From positions 1 through 64,000 of the forward strand of contig JOHN01000019.1 in assembly GCA_000719695.1 (NCBI GenBank): DNA of 64,000 bases, given 5' to 3'. Source of the stretch: Streptomyces sp. NRRL F-6131. GTDB taxonomy: Bacteria; Actinomycetota; Actinomycetes; Streptomycetales; Streptomycetaceae. Within the stretch, counting starts at the first letter, position 1, and each line of letters opens with the position of its first letter. Positions 26,028-35,350 of this stretch are shown piece after piece. The translations under genes and the position numbers were made by a program. Under the pieces are notes generated by a model. The model searched no databases. It had not been told where the DNA came from and saw only the letters and a program-made list of their open reading frames with translations.

Positions 26028-27095
26028 TCAGCCCTGCGACAGCCGCAGCCCGTCCTCACCGGGCGCCAGGCTGTCCAGGATCCGGTTGAGGTCCTCCACC
26101 GAGCCGAACTCCAGCACCACCTTGCCCTTGCCGAGCTTGCCGGCGCGCTGCGAGACCTCGACCTTCACCCGGGTCTCGAAGCGGTCGGAGAGCCGGCTCG
26201 CCAGGTCGTTGAAGGCCGGAGAGAGCAGCTTGCCGGCCTTGGGAGCCTGGCGCTTGGGCGGCTCCTCCCCGTGCATCAGCGCGACGATCTCCTCGGTGGT
26301 GCGCACCGAGAGCCCCTCCGCGATGATCCGCTTGGCCAGCTCCTCCTGCCGCTCCGGGTCCGGCGCCCCGAGCAGGGCGCGGGCGTGCCCGGCGGTGAGC
26401 ACCCCCGAGGCCACCCGTCGCTGGACCGCCGGCGGCAGCTTCAGCAGGCGCAGCGTGTTGGACACGTGCGAGCGCGAGCGCCCGATCCGGTCCGCCAGCT
26501 CGTCGTGGGTGCAGGAGAAGTCCCGCAGCAGTTGGTCGTAGGCGGCGGCCTCCTCCAGCGGGTTGAGCTCCGCGCGGTGCAGATTCTCCAGCAGCGCGTC
26601 CAGCAGCAGCTTGTCGTCCTCGGTGGCCCTGACGATCGCCGGGATCTGCTGCAGCCCGGCCTCCCGGGAGGCCCGCCAGCGCCGCTCGCCCATGATGAGC
26701 TCGAAGCGTCCCGGCGCGGACTGGCGCACCACCACCGGCTGGAGCAGGCCCACCTCCTTGATCGACGCGACCAGCTGGGACAGCTTGTCCTCGTCGAAGA
26801 CCTCGCGCGGCTGGCGCGGGTTGGGGGTGATCGCGTCCAGCGGCAGTTCGGCGAAGTAGGCGCCCTCCACCCGGGCCGGACCCGCCTCGGCGGCGGCCTG
26901 CTCCCGCAGGCTCTCCGCGGCCGCCTTGGCCGCCAACGTGCCGCGGCCCGAGGGCAGCGTCGGCACCGCGGTGGGCGACGCCGCGCCGGCCGGAGCCGCC
27001 GCGGGCTGCGCCGCGGTCCCGGGCCCTCCGCCTGCCGGGGCCACCGGGGCGATCAGCGCCCCGAGTCCTCGTCCCAGACCCCTGCGACCACTCAC
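26028..27095 (-). CDS. parB: chromosome-partitioning protein ParB
   Basis: 355 aa. CTP-dependent DNA clamp that loads at parS and organises the origin. N-terminal [13 protein letters not shown], then the catalytic/CTP-binding N-domain ([39 protein letters not shown] with the GERR box), the parS-reading helix-turn-helix ([22 protein letters not shown]) and a C-terminal dimerisation domain. GTG 27095 overlaps the parA stop in a GTGA junction and has GGAGGG 7 nt upstream. Cotranscribed with parA. Confidence 0.97.
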   Translation of the reverse strand: MSGRRGLGRGLGALIAPVAPAGGGPGTAAQPAAAPAGAASPTAVPTLPSGRGTLAAKAAAESLREQAAAEAGPARVEGAYFAELPLDAITPNPRQPREVFDEDKLSQLVASIKEVGLLQPVVVRQSAPGRFELIMGERRWRASREAGLQQIPAIVRATEDDKLLLDALLENLHRAELNPLEEAAAYDQLLRDFSCTHDELADRIGRSRSHVSNTLRLLKLPPAVQRRVASGVLTAGHARALLGAPDPERQEELAKRIIAEGLSVRTTEEIVALMHGEEPPKRQAPKAGKLLSPAFNDLASRLSDRFETRVKVEVSQRAGKLGKGKVVLEFGSVEDLNRILDSLAPGEDGLRLSQG

Positions 27096-28069
27096 CGATT
27101 GCCCTCCGTCGTACCGTGCTGTGCCACCGGGGCGCCCTGCTGCCCCGAACCGTCCCGCTGCTGCCCCACCAACGAGCCTCCGGCCCCCGCGGACACCGCC
27201 CGCAGTGCCAGCTCCCGGGCGGCCTCCAGGTAGGAGAGCGCCCCGGTGGAGCCCGGGTCGTAGGTGAGCACCGTCTGACCGTAGCTGGGCGCCTCCGAGA
27301 TGCGGACCGAGCGCGGGATCGCGGTGTGCAGCACCTCCTGCGGGAAGTGCGTCCGGACCTCCTCCGCCACCTGGGCGGCCAGCCTGGTCCGGGCGTCGTA
27401 CATGGTGAGCAGGATGGTGGAGACGTGCAGCGTCGGGTTGAGGTGCGCCCGGACCAGCTCGACGTTGCGCAGCAGCTGGCCGAGGCCCTCCAGCGCGTAG
27501 TACTCGCACTGGATCGGGATCAGCACCTCCTGACCCGCGACCAGGGCGTTGACCGTGAGCAGGCCCAGCGAGGGCGGGCAGTCGATCAGGATGTAGTCCA
27601 GCGGCTGCTCGTACGCGGCGATGGCGCGCTGCAGCCGGCTCTCCCGGGCCACCAGCGACACCAGCTCGATCTCCGCACCGGCCAGGTCGATGGTGGCGGG
27701 GACGCAGAACAGCCCCTCGACCTCGACCACCGGCTGCACCACGTCGGCCAGCGGCTTGCCCTCCACCAGGACGTCGTAGATCGAGGGCACCTCGGCGTGG
27801 TGGTCGATGCCGAGCGCGGTCGAGGCGTTGCCCTGCGGGTCGAGGTCGACCACCAGGACGCGCAGCCCGTGCATGGCGAGCGAGGCGGCGAGGTTGACGG
27901 TGGTGGTGGTCTTGCCCACCCCGCCCTTCTGGTTGGCCACCACCATCACCCGGGTGGTGGCCGGCCGGGGCAGTCCTTCGCCCGCTCGGCCGATCGCCTG
28001 GACCGCAGCCTGGGCGGCACGCGCGATGGGCGTGTCATCGATCTGGTCGATGGTCTCCGAGTCCTGCAT
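27092..28069 (-). CDS. parA: chromosome-partitioning ATPase ParA
   Basis: About 325 aa from ATG 28069. Deviant Walker A motif [15 protein letters not shown] near residue 46, switch regions [11 protein letters not shown] and LIDCPPSLG, all diagnostic of ParA. It moves ParB-bound origins; in Streptomyces it acts mainly during sporulation and at hyphal tips. The start is uncertain: in-frame ATGs at 28171 and 28219 would extend the protein through one or two parS sites; none has a strong ribosome binding site. I chose 28069 because upstream residues translate parS sequence (VSRET, FHVK). Coupled to parB by a 4-nt overlap. Confidence 0.92.
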   Translation of the reverse strand: MQDSETIDQIDDTPIARAAQAAVQAIGRAGEGLPRPATTRVMVVANQKGGVGKTTTTVNLAASLAMHGLRVLVVDLDPQGNASTALGIDHHAEVPSIYDVLVEGKPLADVVQPVVEVEGLFCVPATIDLAGAEIELVSLVARESRLQRAIAAYEQPLDYILIDCPPSLGLLTVNALVAGQEVLIPIQCEYYALEGLGQLLRNVELVRAHLNPTLHVSTILLTMYDARTRLAAQVAEEVRTHFPQEVLHTAIPRSVRISEAPSYGQTVLTYDPGSTGALSYLEAARELALRAVSAGAGGSLVGQQRDGSGQQGAPVAQHGTTEGNR

Positions 28070-28078
28070 GGGGCTCAG

Positions 28079-28094
28079 TGTTTCACGTGAAACC
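28079..28094. other. parS site 5, just upstream of parA
   Basis: TGTTTCACGTGAAACC, one mismatch at the last base. It is 10 bp before the favoured parA start, so ParB binding here could affect parAB expression. Confidence 0.85.
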
Positions 28095-28151
28095 GGAGCG
28101 GCAACAGTCACCGCCCGGCTGCGCGAGAGGATTCCCGAGAGGAGAGAGCGA

Positions 28152-28167
28152 CGTTTCACGTGAAACA
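28152..28167. other. parS site 6, upstream of parA
   Basis: CGTTTCACGTGAAACA, one mismatch at the first base and an intact 14-bp core. It lies 73 bp from site 5, the closest pair in the window. Confidence 0.85.
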
Positions 28168-28279
28168 CCATGCCCGCAATGTCGGAATTCTGACGATGCG
28201 ACACTCCGGTGAACCTCATGTCGGCCCGGCGGTGGCCCGACCGTCACCGGAACGCCGGACAGCGCGCCACGAACGACCG

Positions 28280-28309
28280 CGGGCGGGTGGTCCAAGGACC
28301 ACCCGCCCG
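28280..28309 (-). terminator. terminator between rsmG and parA
   Basis: Perfect 14-bp arms CGGGCGGGTGGTCC (28280-28293) and GGACCACCCGCCCG (28296-28309) around AA. It begins 30 bp past the rsmG stop on the minus strand and separates parAB from the rpmH-rsmG operon. Confidence 0.8.
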
Positions 28310-28338
28310 TGTCACGTCCTGCCGCGGTACCGCGGTGC

Positions 28339-29181
28339 TCAGCGGCCGCGTCGCCGGGGGCTCCGCGCCCGGTCGCCCGCGCGTGCGGCGCCGCCACCGG
28401 CCCGGCCCGCCTTGGCCGCGGCCCTGGCCCGCCGGGTCGCCGCCCGCACTCCGCCCGGACTCTCCCCCACCTTGACCTGGACCACCCGGGTCGAGGTCTC
28501 CAGGGTGCCGTCGCCGACCGCGATCACCGACCACTCCACCGCACCGAGCCTCGCCAGCCCGGCGCGCGAGTCGGCCAGCTCCTGCTCGGCGCTGTCGCCC
28601 TTGAGCGCCAGCATCTGGCCGTGCGGCCGCAGCAGCGGCAGCCCCCAGCCGGCCAGTCGCTCCATCGGCGCCACCGCGCGGGCGGTCACCACGTCCACCG
28701 CCAGCTTGCCGACCATCTCCTCGGCCCGGCCGCGGAGCACGGTGACGTTCTCCAGACCGAGCTCACGGACCACCTCCTCCAGGAAGGTGGTCCGGCGCAG
28801 CAGCGGCTCCAGCAGGGTGACCGAGACGTCCGGACGGGCCAGGGCCACCGGGATGCCGGGCAGCCCGGCGCCGGAGCCGACGTCGCAGAGCGTCGTCCCG
28901 GCCGGCAGCAGCTCGGCGAGGACCGCGCAGTTCAGCACATGGCGGTCCCAGAGCCGGGGCACCTCGCGCGGGCCGATCAGCCCACGGGTCACGCCCGCGG
29001 TGGCCAGCAGCTCGGTGTAGCGGACGGCGGCGTCGTAGCGCTCGCCGAAGACCTCCCGGGCGACGGCCGGCGGTGCGGGCGGCGGCTCGACCGCCGGACG
29101 CCCGCCGACGGCCGCACCCTCGACACCCGGACCGCCGGCCCCCGTCTCCGGCCCGCCGGCAGCCGCGCTCTCCGTGTCCAT
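28339..29181 (-). CDS. rsmG: 16S rRNA (guanine-N7)-methyltransferase RsmG (GidB)
   Basis: 280 aa. Methylates N7 of the conserved 530-loop guanine of 16S rRNA; loss gives low-level streptomycin resistance in actinomycetes. SAM-binding motif [20 protein letters not shown], the preceding [10 protein letters not shown] and the later [13 protein letters not shown] are family signatures. The N-terminus is a Gly/Pro-rich extension and the C-terminus ends in an Arg-rich tail. ATG 29181 has GGAGAGG about 5 nt upstream; ATG 29241 would translate a parS site. Last gene before the terminator of the leftward rpmH operon. Confidence 0.95.
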   Translation of the reverse strand: MDTESAAAGGPETGAGGPGVEGAAVGGRPAVEPPPAPPAVAREVFGERYDAAVRYTELLATAGVTRGLIGPREVPRLWDRHVLNCAVLAELLPAGTTLCDVGSGAGLPGIPVALARPDVSVTLLEPLLRRTTFLEEVVRELGLENVTVLRGRAEEMVGKLAVDVVTARAVAPMERLAGWGLPLLRPHGQMLALKGDSAEQELADSRAGLARLGAVEWSVIAVGDGTLETSTRVVQVKVGESPGGVRAATRRARAAAKAGRAGGGAARAGDRARSPRRRGR

Positions 29182-29224
29182 CTCGACCTCTCCGCTCCCC
29201 GGATCCACCGACCCGCTCCTGCAC

Positions 29225-29240
29225 CGTTTCACGTGAAACA
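29225..29240. other. parS site 7, upstream of rsmG
   Basis: CGTTTCACGTGAAACA, one mismatch at the first base. It is the parS nearest oriC in this window, about 5.3 kb to its left. Confidence 0.88.
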
Positions 29241-29274
29241 TCTCTCGCCGGACCGACGCCCCGCGAAGGGACGA

Positions 29275-29303
29275 CGACCCCGCCCGCGCGTGGCGGACGG
29301 GGT
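29275..29303 (-). terminator. possible hairpin between jag and rsmG
   Basis: GACCCCGCCCGC pairs imperfectly with GCGGACGGGGTC around GCGTG. It lies 54 bp past the jag stop (minus strand), so it may attenuate rsmG transcription. Confidence 0.45.
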
Positions 29304-29356
29304 CGGGTCCTCGTGTCGCTTGCCGGCCGCCCGAGCGGCCGGCGGTCGCCCGGCCG

Positions 29357-29887
29357 TCAGGCCGGCAGCACGACCACGCAACGCTGGGGCTCCTCGCCCT
29401 CCGACTCGCTGCGCAGACCGGCCGCGGCCACCGCGTCGTGGACGACCTTGCGCTCGAACGGGGTCATCGGACGCAGCTTGACCTGCTCCCCGGAGCTCTT
29501 GACCTGCTCCGCGGCCTGGGACCCGATGGTCGCCAGCTCCGAGCGCTTGCGGGCCCGGAAGCCGGCGATGTCCAGCATGAGGCGGCTGCGCTCGCCGGTC
29601 TCCCGGTGGACGGCCAACCGGGTCAGCTCCTGCAGCGCCTCCAGCACCTCGCCGTCCTGGCCGACCAGCCGCTGCAGGGCACGGTCGTTGCCGTCGCTGA
29701 CGATGGAGACCAGGGCGCGGTCGCCCTCGACGTCCATGTCGATGTCACCGTCGAGGTCGGCGATGTCGAGCAGACCCTCCAGGTAGTCCGCCGCGATGTC
29801 GCCCTCCTGCTCCAGGCGGGCGACGATGTTCTCGTCGGCGCTGGCGGCGGCCTCGGCCTCGACGGCGGAGGTGGTGCCTTCCGTCAC
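29357..29887 (-). CDS. jag: Jag/KhpB-type RNA-binding protein (KH + R3H)
   Basis: 176 aa. N-terminal acidic region, central KH domain ([26 protein letters not shown], with GxxG-like GQDG) and C-terminal R3H domain ([16 protein letters not shown]). Jag proteins bind RNA and are encoded with yidC across bacteria. GTG 29887 has AAGGAG 8 nt upstream. Part of the leftward rpmH-rnpA-yidD-yidC-jag operon. Confidence 0.93.
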   Translation of the reverse strand: MTEGTTSAVEAEAAASADENIVARLEQEGDIAADYLEGLLDIADLDGDIDMDVEGDRALVSIVSDGNDRALQRLVGQDGEVLEALQELTRLAVHRETGERSRLMLDIAGFRARKRSELATIGSQAAEQVKSSGEQVKLRPMTPFERKVVHDAVAAAGLRSESEGEEPQRCVVVLPA

Positions 29888-29971
29888 TGATGGACTCCTT
29901 CGGAGATGGGCCCGGGTGGTGGGCCGGTAACGAGGTTCAGGGGGCCGCGGAGGCGGTCCGGACCGGGCCGG

Positions 29972-31156
29972 TCACTTCTTCTTCGGCCGCTGTCCGCCGC
30001 GCTTGGGCTGCTGCCGACCGCCGGGCTGACGGGCGGCGCCCGCCTTGGCGCCCGCCGGACGGGCCGCGGTCTGCTTGGCGGCACCGGCCGCACCGGCGGC
30101 ACCGGTACCCGCCGCGTTGGCCGACTCGGCCGCATCGGCCGGCACGGCGTCCGCGGGCTGCTCGGCCGGGGCGTCCTTGGTCAGGCCGACGGGCTGGCCG
30201 CCGGCGTGCTGGCGCTGGGACTTGGTCTGCTTCCGCGGCTGCTGCCGGCGCACCTGCACCGACTCCTCCACCACGGCCGCGGCGGTGGCCGCCGACTTCT
30301 TCGCCGGCAGGAGGCCCCAGAGCGGGCCCTGGATGACCGAGCCGTCCGGGTTCAGCCGGCCCGCCTTCTTCAGACGGTCCTGGCGCTCGTCCCAGGCCTT
30401 GCTGCCCGGCGTCGGGTTGTTGCGGATGACGATCAGCTGCTGGCCCATCGACCAGACGTTGGTGGTCAGCCAGTAGACCAGGACACCGACGGGGAAGTTG
30501 ATGCCCATCACGGCGAACATGATCGGGAAGACGTACATCAGCATCTTCTGCTGCTGCATGAACGGCGTCTTCACCGTGAGGTCGACGTTCTTGGTCATCA
30601 GCTGGCGCTGGGTGACGAACTGCGACAGCGACATCATGATGATCATGACGGCGACGACGATCTTGACGCTGACCTCGCTGCTGCCGACGAAGGTCGCCGA
30701 GAGCGGGGCACCGAAGATGTGGGCCTGCTGGGCGCTGTCGAGCAGGGTGCCGTCGATCACGCCGATCGGCTTGCCGTCGGCGACCTTGGCCAGCACGCCG
30801 TAGAGCGCGGTGAAGAACGGCGCCTGCACGAGGATGGGAAGGCAGCTGGAGAACGGGTTGGTACCCGCCTCCTTGTACAGCTTCATCATCTCTTCGGACT
30901 GGCGCTGGCGGTCGTTCTTGTACCGCTCCTGGATGGCCTTCATCTTCGGCTGGATCGCCTGCATGGCCCGGGTCGCCTTGATCTGCTTCACGAAGAGCGG
31001 GATCAGGCAGATCCGGATGACGACCACCATCGAGGCGATGGCCAGACCCCAGGCCCAGCCACCGTTCGGATCGAAGACGTGGCTGTACAGCGAGTGGAAC
31101 TGGACGATGATCCAGGACACCGCTGTGTACAGGGGGTTGAGGAAGGAGAAGGTCAC
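29972..31156 (-). CDS. yidC: membrane protein insertase YidC
   Basis: 394 aa. Inserts proteins into the cytoplasmic membrane with or without SecYEG. Contains the Oxa1/YidC core with about five membrane helices, including [20 protein letters not shown] (the conserved positively charged groove residue is in VIRICL), a cytoplasmic hairpin [20 protein letters not shown], and the later [20 protein letters not shown]. The last about 110 residues are basic and Ala/Gln-rich and end in [10 protein letters not shown], typical of ribosome-interacting tails. GTG 31156 overlaps the yidD stop by 4 nt (GTGA). Confidence 0.96.
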   Translation of the reverse strand: MTFSFLNPLYTAVSWIIVQFHSLYSHVFDPNGGWAWGLAIASMVVVIRICLIPLFVKQIKATRAMQAIQPKMKAIQERYKNDRQRQSEEMMKLYKEAGTNPFSSCLPILVQAPFFTALYGVLAKVADGKPIGVIDGTLLDSAQQAHIFGAPLSATFVGSSEVSVKIVVAVMIIMMSLSQFVTQRQLMTKNVDLTVKTPFMQQQKMLMYVFPIMFAVMGINFPVGVLVYWLTTNVWSMGQQLIVIRNNPTPGSKAWDERQDRLKKAGRLNPDGSVIQGPLWGLLPAKKSAATAAAVVEESVQVRRQQPRKQTKSQRQHAGGQPVGLTKDAPAEQPADAVPADAAESANAAGTGAAGAAGAAKQTAARPAGAKAGAARQPGGRQQPKRGGQRPKKK

Positions 31157-31524
31157 CGGTCAGGCTCCTTGGACATTGGGATTGGCCCCACGGGGCCAAT
31201 GGTCGCCGGGCCCTCTGGGTCCGGACCGGCGGGGGGCATGATCACCGGCTGGTCGGCGGCGGACCGGCCCTTCAGCCGGTCCCGCAGCCGGCGGTGCCAC
31301 ACCGGATGCTTGCGCGGCGGGACATGGTCGACCCCACCGGGCGTCCATGGATTGCAGCGCAGGATGCGCCACACGGTCAGTGCGCCGCCCTTCACCGCTC
31401 CGTGCGTCTTCACGGCCTCGAAGCCGTAGTGCGAGCAGGACGGGTAGTAGCGGCACACCGGACCGAGCAGTGGGCTGATGGTCCACTGGTAGACCCTGAT
31501 CAGACCCATCAGCAGGTACTTCAT
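31153..31524 (-). CDS. yidD: membrane protein insertion efficiency factor YidD
   Basis: 123 aa. Starts [20 protein letters not shown] and contains [14 protein letters not shown] and [14 protein letters not shown], the diagnostic YidD motifs; the C-terminal 40 residues are an actinobacterial extension. An accessory to YidC, encoded between rnpA and yidC with 4-nt overlaps on both sides, which implies translational coupling. Confidence 0.95.
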   Translation of the reverse strand: MKYLLMGLIRVYQWTISPLLGPVCRYYPSCSHYGFEAVKTHGAVKGGALTVWRILRCNPWTPGGVDHVPPRKHPVWHRRLRDRLKGRSAADQPVIMPPAGPDPEGPATIGPVGPIPMSKEPDR

Positions 31525-31949
31525 CGCCCTGCTCCCGTCGGCGCCGAGGCGGCGTGCTCGACCTTGAGCAGCCGCTTGAGCGCCGCGTCCAGGTCGCGTT
31601 CGAGTTCCTGGTACGAGGCGGACGCGGCCGGAGGCAGCGCACGCACCACTATCAGGCTACCGGCGGGCAGCCGGGACAGACGATCACGTACGAGATGCCG
31701 CAACCGGCGCTTGACCAGGTTGCGGGTGACCGCGGGGCCGACGGCCTTGCTCACGACGAAACCCGCACGCGCCGAAGGAGTCCCCTCGGCGACGTGCGGG
31801 TGGGTGTCGCTGGTCCGGTCGGTCTGGCCCCCGGGGGCGTCCTCTCTGGCGAGATGGACGACCAGCAGGGGCCTACCGGCCCGACGACCGCGTTTCACTG
31901 CGGTCGCGAAGTCCTGGCGCCGCCGCAGCCGATTCTCGGAGGGCAGCAC
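31521..31949 (-). CDS. rnpA: ribonuclease P protein component
   Basis: 142 aa. Starts at GTG 31949 as (M)[20 protein letters not shown] and contains [23 protein letters not shown], the RNR motif region that binds RNase P RNA. The family is small and basic. An insertion of about 20 residues ([21 protein letters not shown]) between the first strands is longer than in E. coli but usual in actinomycetes. 18 bp downstream of rpmH. Confidence 0.96.
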   Translation of the reverse strand: MLPSENRLRRRQDFATAVKRGRRAGRPLLVVHLAREDAPGGQTDRTSDTHPHVAEGTPSARAGFVVSKAVGPAVTRNLVKRRLRHLVRDRLSRLPAGSLIVVRALPPAASASYQELERDLDAALKRLLKVEHAASAPTGAGR

Positions 31950-31967
31950 AACAGACTCTGGCGCGGA

Positions 31968-32105
31968 TCAGGCGGACAGGCTGCTGCGGCCCTTGCCACG
32001 GCGGGCGGCCAGGATGGCGCGGCCGGCGCGGGTACGCATACGCAGCCGGAAGCCGTGGGTCTTCGCGCGACGACGGTTGTTCGGCTGGAAGGTGCGCTTG
32101 CTCAC
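31968..32105 (-). CDS. rpmH: 50S ribosomal protein L34
   Basis: 45 aa, read from GTG 32105: (M)[17 protein letters not shown] continuing through [18 protein letters not shown] to a C-terminal SLSA. This is the complete L34 sequence pattern. AGGAG lies about 8 nt upstream. First gene of the leftward rpmH-rnpA-yidD-yidC-jag-rsmG operon, divergent from dnaA. Confidence 0.97.
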   Translation of the reverse strand: MSKRTFQPNNRRRAKTHGFRLRMRTRAGRAILAARRGKGRSSLSA

Positions 32106-32459
32106 TCGGGGGCTCCTGAGGTGAATCGTAGGATGACGGGGAATCGCTTGGCCGTCACCGTGCGTCCGCGTGATCTCCCCTGGTACGGAAATCCGGCCCG
32201 TCGCCCCAGTTCGGCTGGGGTTTGAGGCAATCCACGGCGCCCGTGCTGCGCGCCTTATGGAGCGGGTGGACCCGCGGACATGCGGCAGCGGCCATCGACA
32301 ACTCGACCTGGTTACGGTACGCGGGACGGGGCACGAGGGTCAAACCAGCCGCCCGGAGGCGGTTTACCCACAGCCTGTGGACAACGACTTGATCCCGCTC
32401 TGTTCGCTGACTACCGTTGCAGGACTTGTCTGGTTTTGTTCATTGGAAAGCGTGCACCA
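32106..32459. promoter_or_regulatory. rpmH-dnaA divergent promoter region
   Basis: 354 bp with no supported gene. It must hold the promoters for leftward rpmH and rightward dnaA, and contains two DnaA boxes (separate entry) and a small CCCCAG-TTCGG-CTGGGG hairpin (32204-32220, followed by TTT) whose role is unclear. Confidence 0.7.
32364..32384. promoter_or_regulatory. pair of inverted DnaA boxes upstream of dnaA
   Basis: TTACCCACA (32364-32372, +) faces TGTGGACAA (32376-32384, which is TTGTCCACA on the minus strand). They lie about 80-95 bp before the dnaA start. DnaA autoregulation through two boxes in its promoter is established in Streptomyces; this fits that arrangement. Confidence 0.8.
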
Positions 32460-34397
32460 GTGGCTGATGTCAACAGCGACCTCGTCCCGGTCTGGGCGAG
32501 GGTCGTCGAGCGGCTGGTCGCCGACCCGGACATCGGGGAGATGGACAAACAGTGGGTGCAGCGCACCCAGCCGATGTGGATGATGCACGACACCGCCCTG
32601 CTGGCGGCCCCGAACGAGCGGGCCAAGCAGGTGCTGGAGGGTCGGCTGCTGCCGCAGCTGGCCGAGGCGCTCTCCCGCGAGCTGGCCCGCCCGGTGCGCA
32701 TCGCCGTGATGGTCGACGCCAACGCGGTGCCGACCGTGCCCGCGTCCGCCCCCCAGGCACCCGCCGAGCCGTACCCGAGCCCGTCCGACCACGACGACCG
32801 CGGTGATCACGGTGATCGCAGTGACCGCAGTGACCGCGGTGGCCACAACGACCGTGGTGACCGCGGTGACCGGGGCCGCCACGGCGGGCCCGAGGACGAC
32901 GGCTACGGCGACCCGGGCTACCGCCACCCGCAGGCCTACGAGCCGGACTACGACCGTCCGCGCTACGACACCGGCGGCTACGAACAGCGCCCCGCGCCGT
33001 ACGGCGGCCCGGCCGGCGGCCCGCCGTGGCCCGGCTACGAGCAGCGGCCCGGCTACCAGGACCAGCCCGGTTACCAGGAGCAGCCGCCCGCCTACCGCGA
33101 GCCCGACGAGCCGATGGACCGGCCCGCCCCGCGGGCCCTGCCGCCGTCCTCGACCACCCAGGGCGACCTCTTCGGCGGCGCCTACGGCCCCGGCCCGGGC
33201 GAGCACCCGCGGACCGGTTCCGGCCGCCGCTCGCCGGCCGCCCGCCCCGCCACGCGCGCCGCGGACCGGGCGCCGGCCGAGCGCGCCACCGACCGTCCGG
33301 CGGTGCCCGGGGTCCCCGCGCCGCCCGGCGCGCCCCCGGCCGGCGGACCCCGCAAGGACGAGCCGGCCGCCCGGCTGAACCCCAAGTACCTGTTCGACAC
33401 CTTCGTCATCGGCGCGAGCAACCGCTTCGCGCACGCGGCGGCGGTGGCGGTCGCCGAGGCCCCGGCCAAGGCGTACAACCCGCTCTTCATCTACGGCGAG
33501 TCCGGGCTGGGCAAGACCCACCTGCTGCACGCCATCGGGCACTACTCGCGCAGTCTCTTCCCGGGCACCCGGGTGCGGTACGTGTCCTCGGAGGAGTTCA
33601 CCAACGAGTTCATCAACTCCATCCGGGACGGCAAGGCGGACACCTTCCGCAAGCGCTACCGGGACATGGACATCCTGCTCGTGGACGACATCCAGTTCCT
33701 GGCGAGCAAGGAGTCCACGCAGGAGGAGTTCTTCCACACCTTCAACACCCTGCACAACGCCAACAAGCAGATCGTGCTCTCCTCGGACCGGCCGCCCAAG
33801 CTGCTGACCACGCTGGAGGACCGGCTGCGCAACCGCTTCGAGTGGGGGCTGATCACCGACGTCACCCCGCCGGAGCTGGAGACCCGGATCGCGATCCTGC
33901 GCAAGAAGGCGATCCAGGAGCAACTCAACGCCCCGGCGGACGTGTTGGAGTTCATCGCGTCCCGGATCACCCGGAACATCCGGGAGCTGGAGGGGGCCCT
34001 CATCCGGGTCACCGCCTTCGCCAACCTCAACCGGGCGCCGGTCGACCTGGAGCTGGCCGGCATCGTCCTCAAGGACCTCATCCCGGGCGGCGACGAGGAC
34101 GCCGGGCCGGAGATCACCGCCCAGGTGATCATGCAGCAGACGGCGGCCTACTTCGGCCTGGGCGTGGACGACCTCTGCGGATCCTCCCGCAGCCGGGTGC
34201 TGGTGACGGCCCGCCAGATCGCCATGTACCTCTGCCGCGAGCTCACCGACCTCTCGCTGCCGAAGATCGGCGCGCAGTTCGGCGGCCGCGACCACACCAC
34301 GGTGATGCACGCCGACCGCAAGATCCGGTCGCTGATGGCCGAGCGGCGCTCGATCTACAACCAGGTCACCGAGCTCACCAACCGCATCAAGAGCTAG
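32460..34397 (+). CDS. dnaA: chromosomal replication initiator DnaA
   Basis: 645 aa. Domain I (about 1-95) is the helicase/DciA-interaction region; domain II (about 95-310) is a long, disordered Asp/Arg/Gly/Tyr/Pro-rich linker, characteristic of streptomycete DnaA; domain III is the AAA+ ATPase with Walker [14 protein letters not shown] (about 346) and Walker [12 protein letters not shown] (about 405); domain IV ends with [13 protein letters not shown] and [12 protein letters not shown], which read DnaA boxes. GTG 32460 has GGAAAG upstream and gives (M)[11 protein letters not shown], the usual start. The gene has a 9-bp repeat array within domain II and ends at a terminator before oriC. Confidence 0.98.
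   Translation: MADVNSDLVPVWARVVERLVADPDIGEMDKQWVQRTQPMWMMHDTALLAAPNERAKQVLEGRLLPQLAEALSRELARPVRIAVMVDANAVPTVPASAPQAPAEPYPSPSDHDDRGDHGDRSDRSDRGGHNDRGDRGDRGRHGGPEDDGYGDPGYRHPQAYEPDYDRPRYDTGGYEQRPAPYGGPAGGPPWPGYEQRPGYQDQPGYQEQPPAYREPDEPMDRPAPRALPPSSTTQGDLFGGAYGPGPGEHPRTGSGRRSPAARPATRAADRAPAERATDRPAVPGVPAPPGAPPAGGPRKDEPAARLNPKYLFDTFVIGASNRFAHAAAVAVAEAPAKAYNPLFIYGESGLGKTHLLHAIGHYSRSLFPGTRVRYVSSEEFTNEFINSIRDGKADTFRKRYRDMDILLVDDIQFLASKESTQEEFFHTFNTLHNANKQIVLSSDRPPKLLTTLEDRLRNRFEWGLITDVTPPELETRIAILRKKAIQEQLNAPADVLEFIASRITRNIRELEGALIRVTAFANLNRAPVDLELAGIVLKDLIPGGDEDAGPEITAQVIMQQTAAYFGLGVDDLCGSSRSRVLVTARQIAMYLCRELTDLSLPKIGAQFGGRDHTTVMHADRKIRSLMAERRSIYNQVTELTNRIKS
32795..32875 (+). repeat. 9-bp minisatellite in dnaA domain II
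   Basis: About nine imperfect copies of a GACCGCGGT-like unit (variants GATCACGGT, GATCGCAGT, GACCGCAGT, GACCGTGGT) encode D-R-G / D-R-S / D-H-G triplets. Unit length is a multiple of 3, so copy-number changes would keep the frame. Confidence 0.8.
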
Positions 34398-34437
34398 CCG
34401 GGCCGGTCGGTCCGGGGTCGGACCGGCGGTGGCCGGA

Positions 34438-34469
34438 AAAGGGCGTCAGGAGCGATCCTGACGCCCTTT
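34438..34469 (+). terminator. rho-independent terminator after dnaA
   Basis: Perfect 14-bp stem AAAGGGCGTCAGGA / TCCTGACGCCCTTT with loop GCGA, starting 41 bp past the dnaA stop. It insulates oriC from dnaA transcription. Confidence 0.9.
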
Positions 34470-34473
34470 CGGC

Positions 34474-35167
34474 GTATCCACAGGTGTGCGCCACCGGTCG
34501 GCGGGGCAGGGATGCCGGTGACGGACGCTCCGCCAGTCCGCACGTCGCGCCGAACATCTGACCAGGGATTCGAACGCCCGGGGTCCGCGCGACGGAAATC
34601 CACAGGCCGGGCCGGTTCTCCACCGTCCACAGGCCGGGGAGCTGCGAGTTATCCAGAATTCCTCCACAGGGCCGCCGCCGCTACGCTCTTCCGCGCAGGT
34701 CAGGTGCCTGTGGACTTGTGCACAACGGTTATCCACAGGGTGTGGACAATTGGCGGCCCGTCAGTGGGCCGTTCGGGTTGTCCACCGGTTGTCCCCAGGG
34801 TGGGCGGGGTTATCCCCAGGTTGTCCACAGCCGTGTCCACAGTTCGACAACCTTCGGCGGACGTTCATACCCAGGTGTGAAAGGCGTCACGAAAAGTTGA
34901 CCGGCGCCCGTGGATAACCGGGTCCGGATCTGGGGACGGTGCTGGGGATAACCTGTGGATACCCAGCGTGCCCTGTGGGTAACGCTCCGCCGTCCACAGC
35001 GGGCCGTGTTCGTCCACAGCCGCCGTCCACATGTCCTGTGGACAAAAAACCGGGCCTGACCTGCGAAAACGGGGTTATCCACGGTTTCCACAGGCCCTAC
35101 TACTACCACTACACCTATAGACCCATCGCCTTGTTCAAAAGCGGGTGGGCTCGAAATCTGTGGACAA
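34474..35167. other. oriC: origin of replication oriC with about 24 DnaA-box-like sites
   Basis: The 953-bp dnaA-dnaN intergenic region holds no gene. I count 24 9-mers equal or close to TTGTCCACA/TTATCCACA. Plus orientation starts: 34474, 34596, 34623, 34649, 34660, 34729, 34778, 34789, 34810, 34821, 34833, 34990, 35010, 35023, 35075, 35084. Minus orientation starts: 34709, 34741, 34909, 34943, 34954, 34974, 35037, 35159. Perfect TTATCCACA is at 34729; perfect TTGTCCACA (either strand) at 34741, 34821, 35037 and 35159. The interval 35093-35140 (ACTACTACCACTACACCTATAGACC...) is the least GC-rich part and a candidate unwinding site. Matches the known Streptomyces oriC design, with two box groups and a short spacer near 34842-34908. 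Confidence 0.95.
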
Positions 35168-35350
35168 CCGCGCCCCGACATCCGTTCGACTTGCTTCCGC
35201 CCGTCTGCCCCGTCTGTCGGTGGAGTACGTCAGACTGTCCTCGGCGACTGGAAGCGGAGCGGCGGAGCTCGGCGGTCAGCCGCACCGAAGTCCAAGATCA
35301 GAAGAACCAGACGTGCGAGCGGGAGCGCTCGATCCAGGAGGCGGTTACCG

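Noticed and set aside
32795..32875. Short tandem repeats in dnaA as a possible CRISPR array
   Set aside because: The units are 9 bp, contiguous and in a coding frame, with no spacers.
34470..35350. Short reading frames within oriC as small genes
   Set aside because: They are built from DnaA-box repeats, lack ribosome binding sites, and the region is a known non-coding origin.
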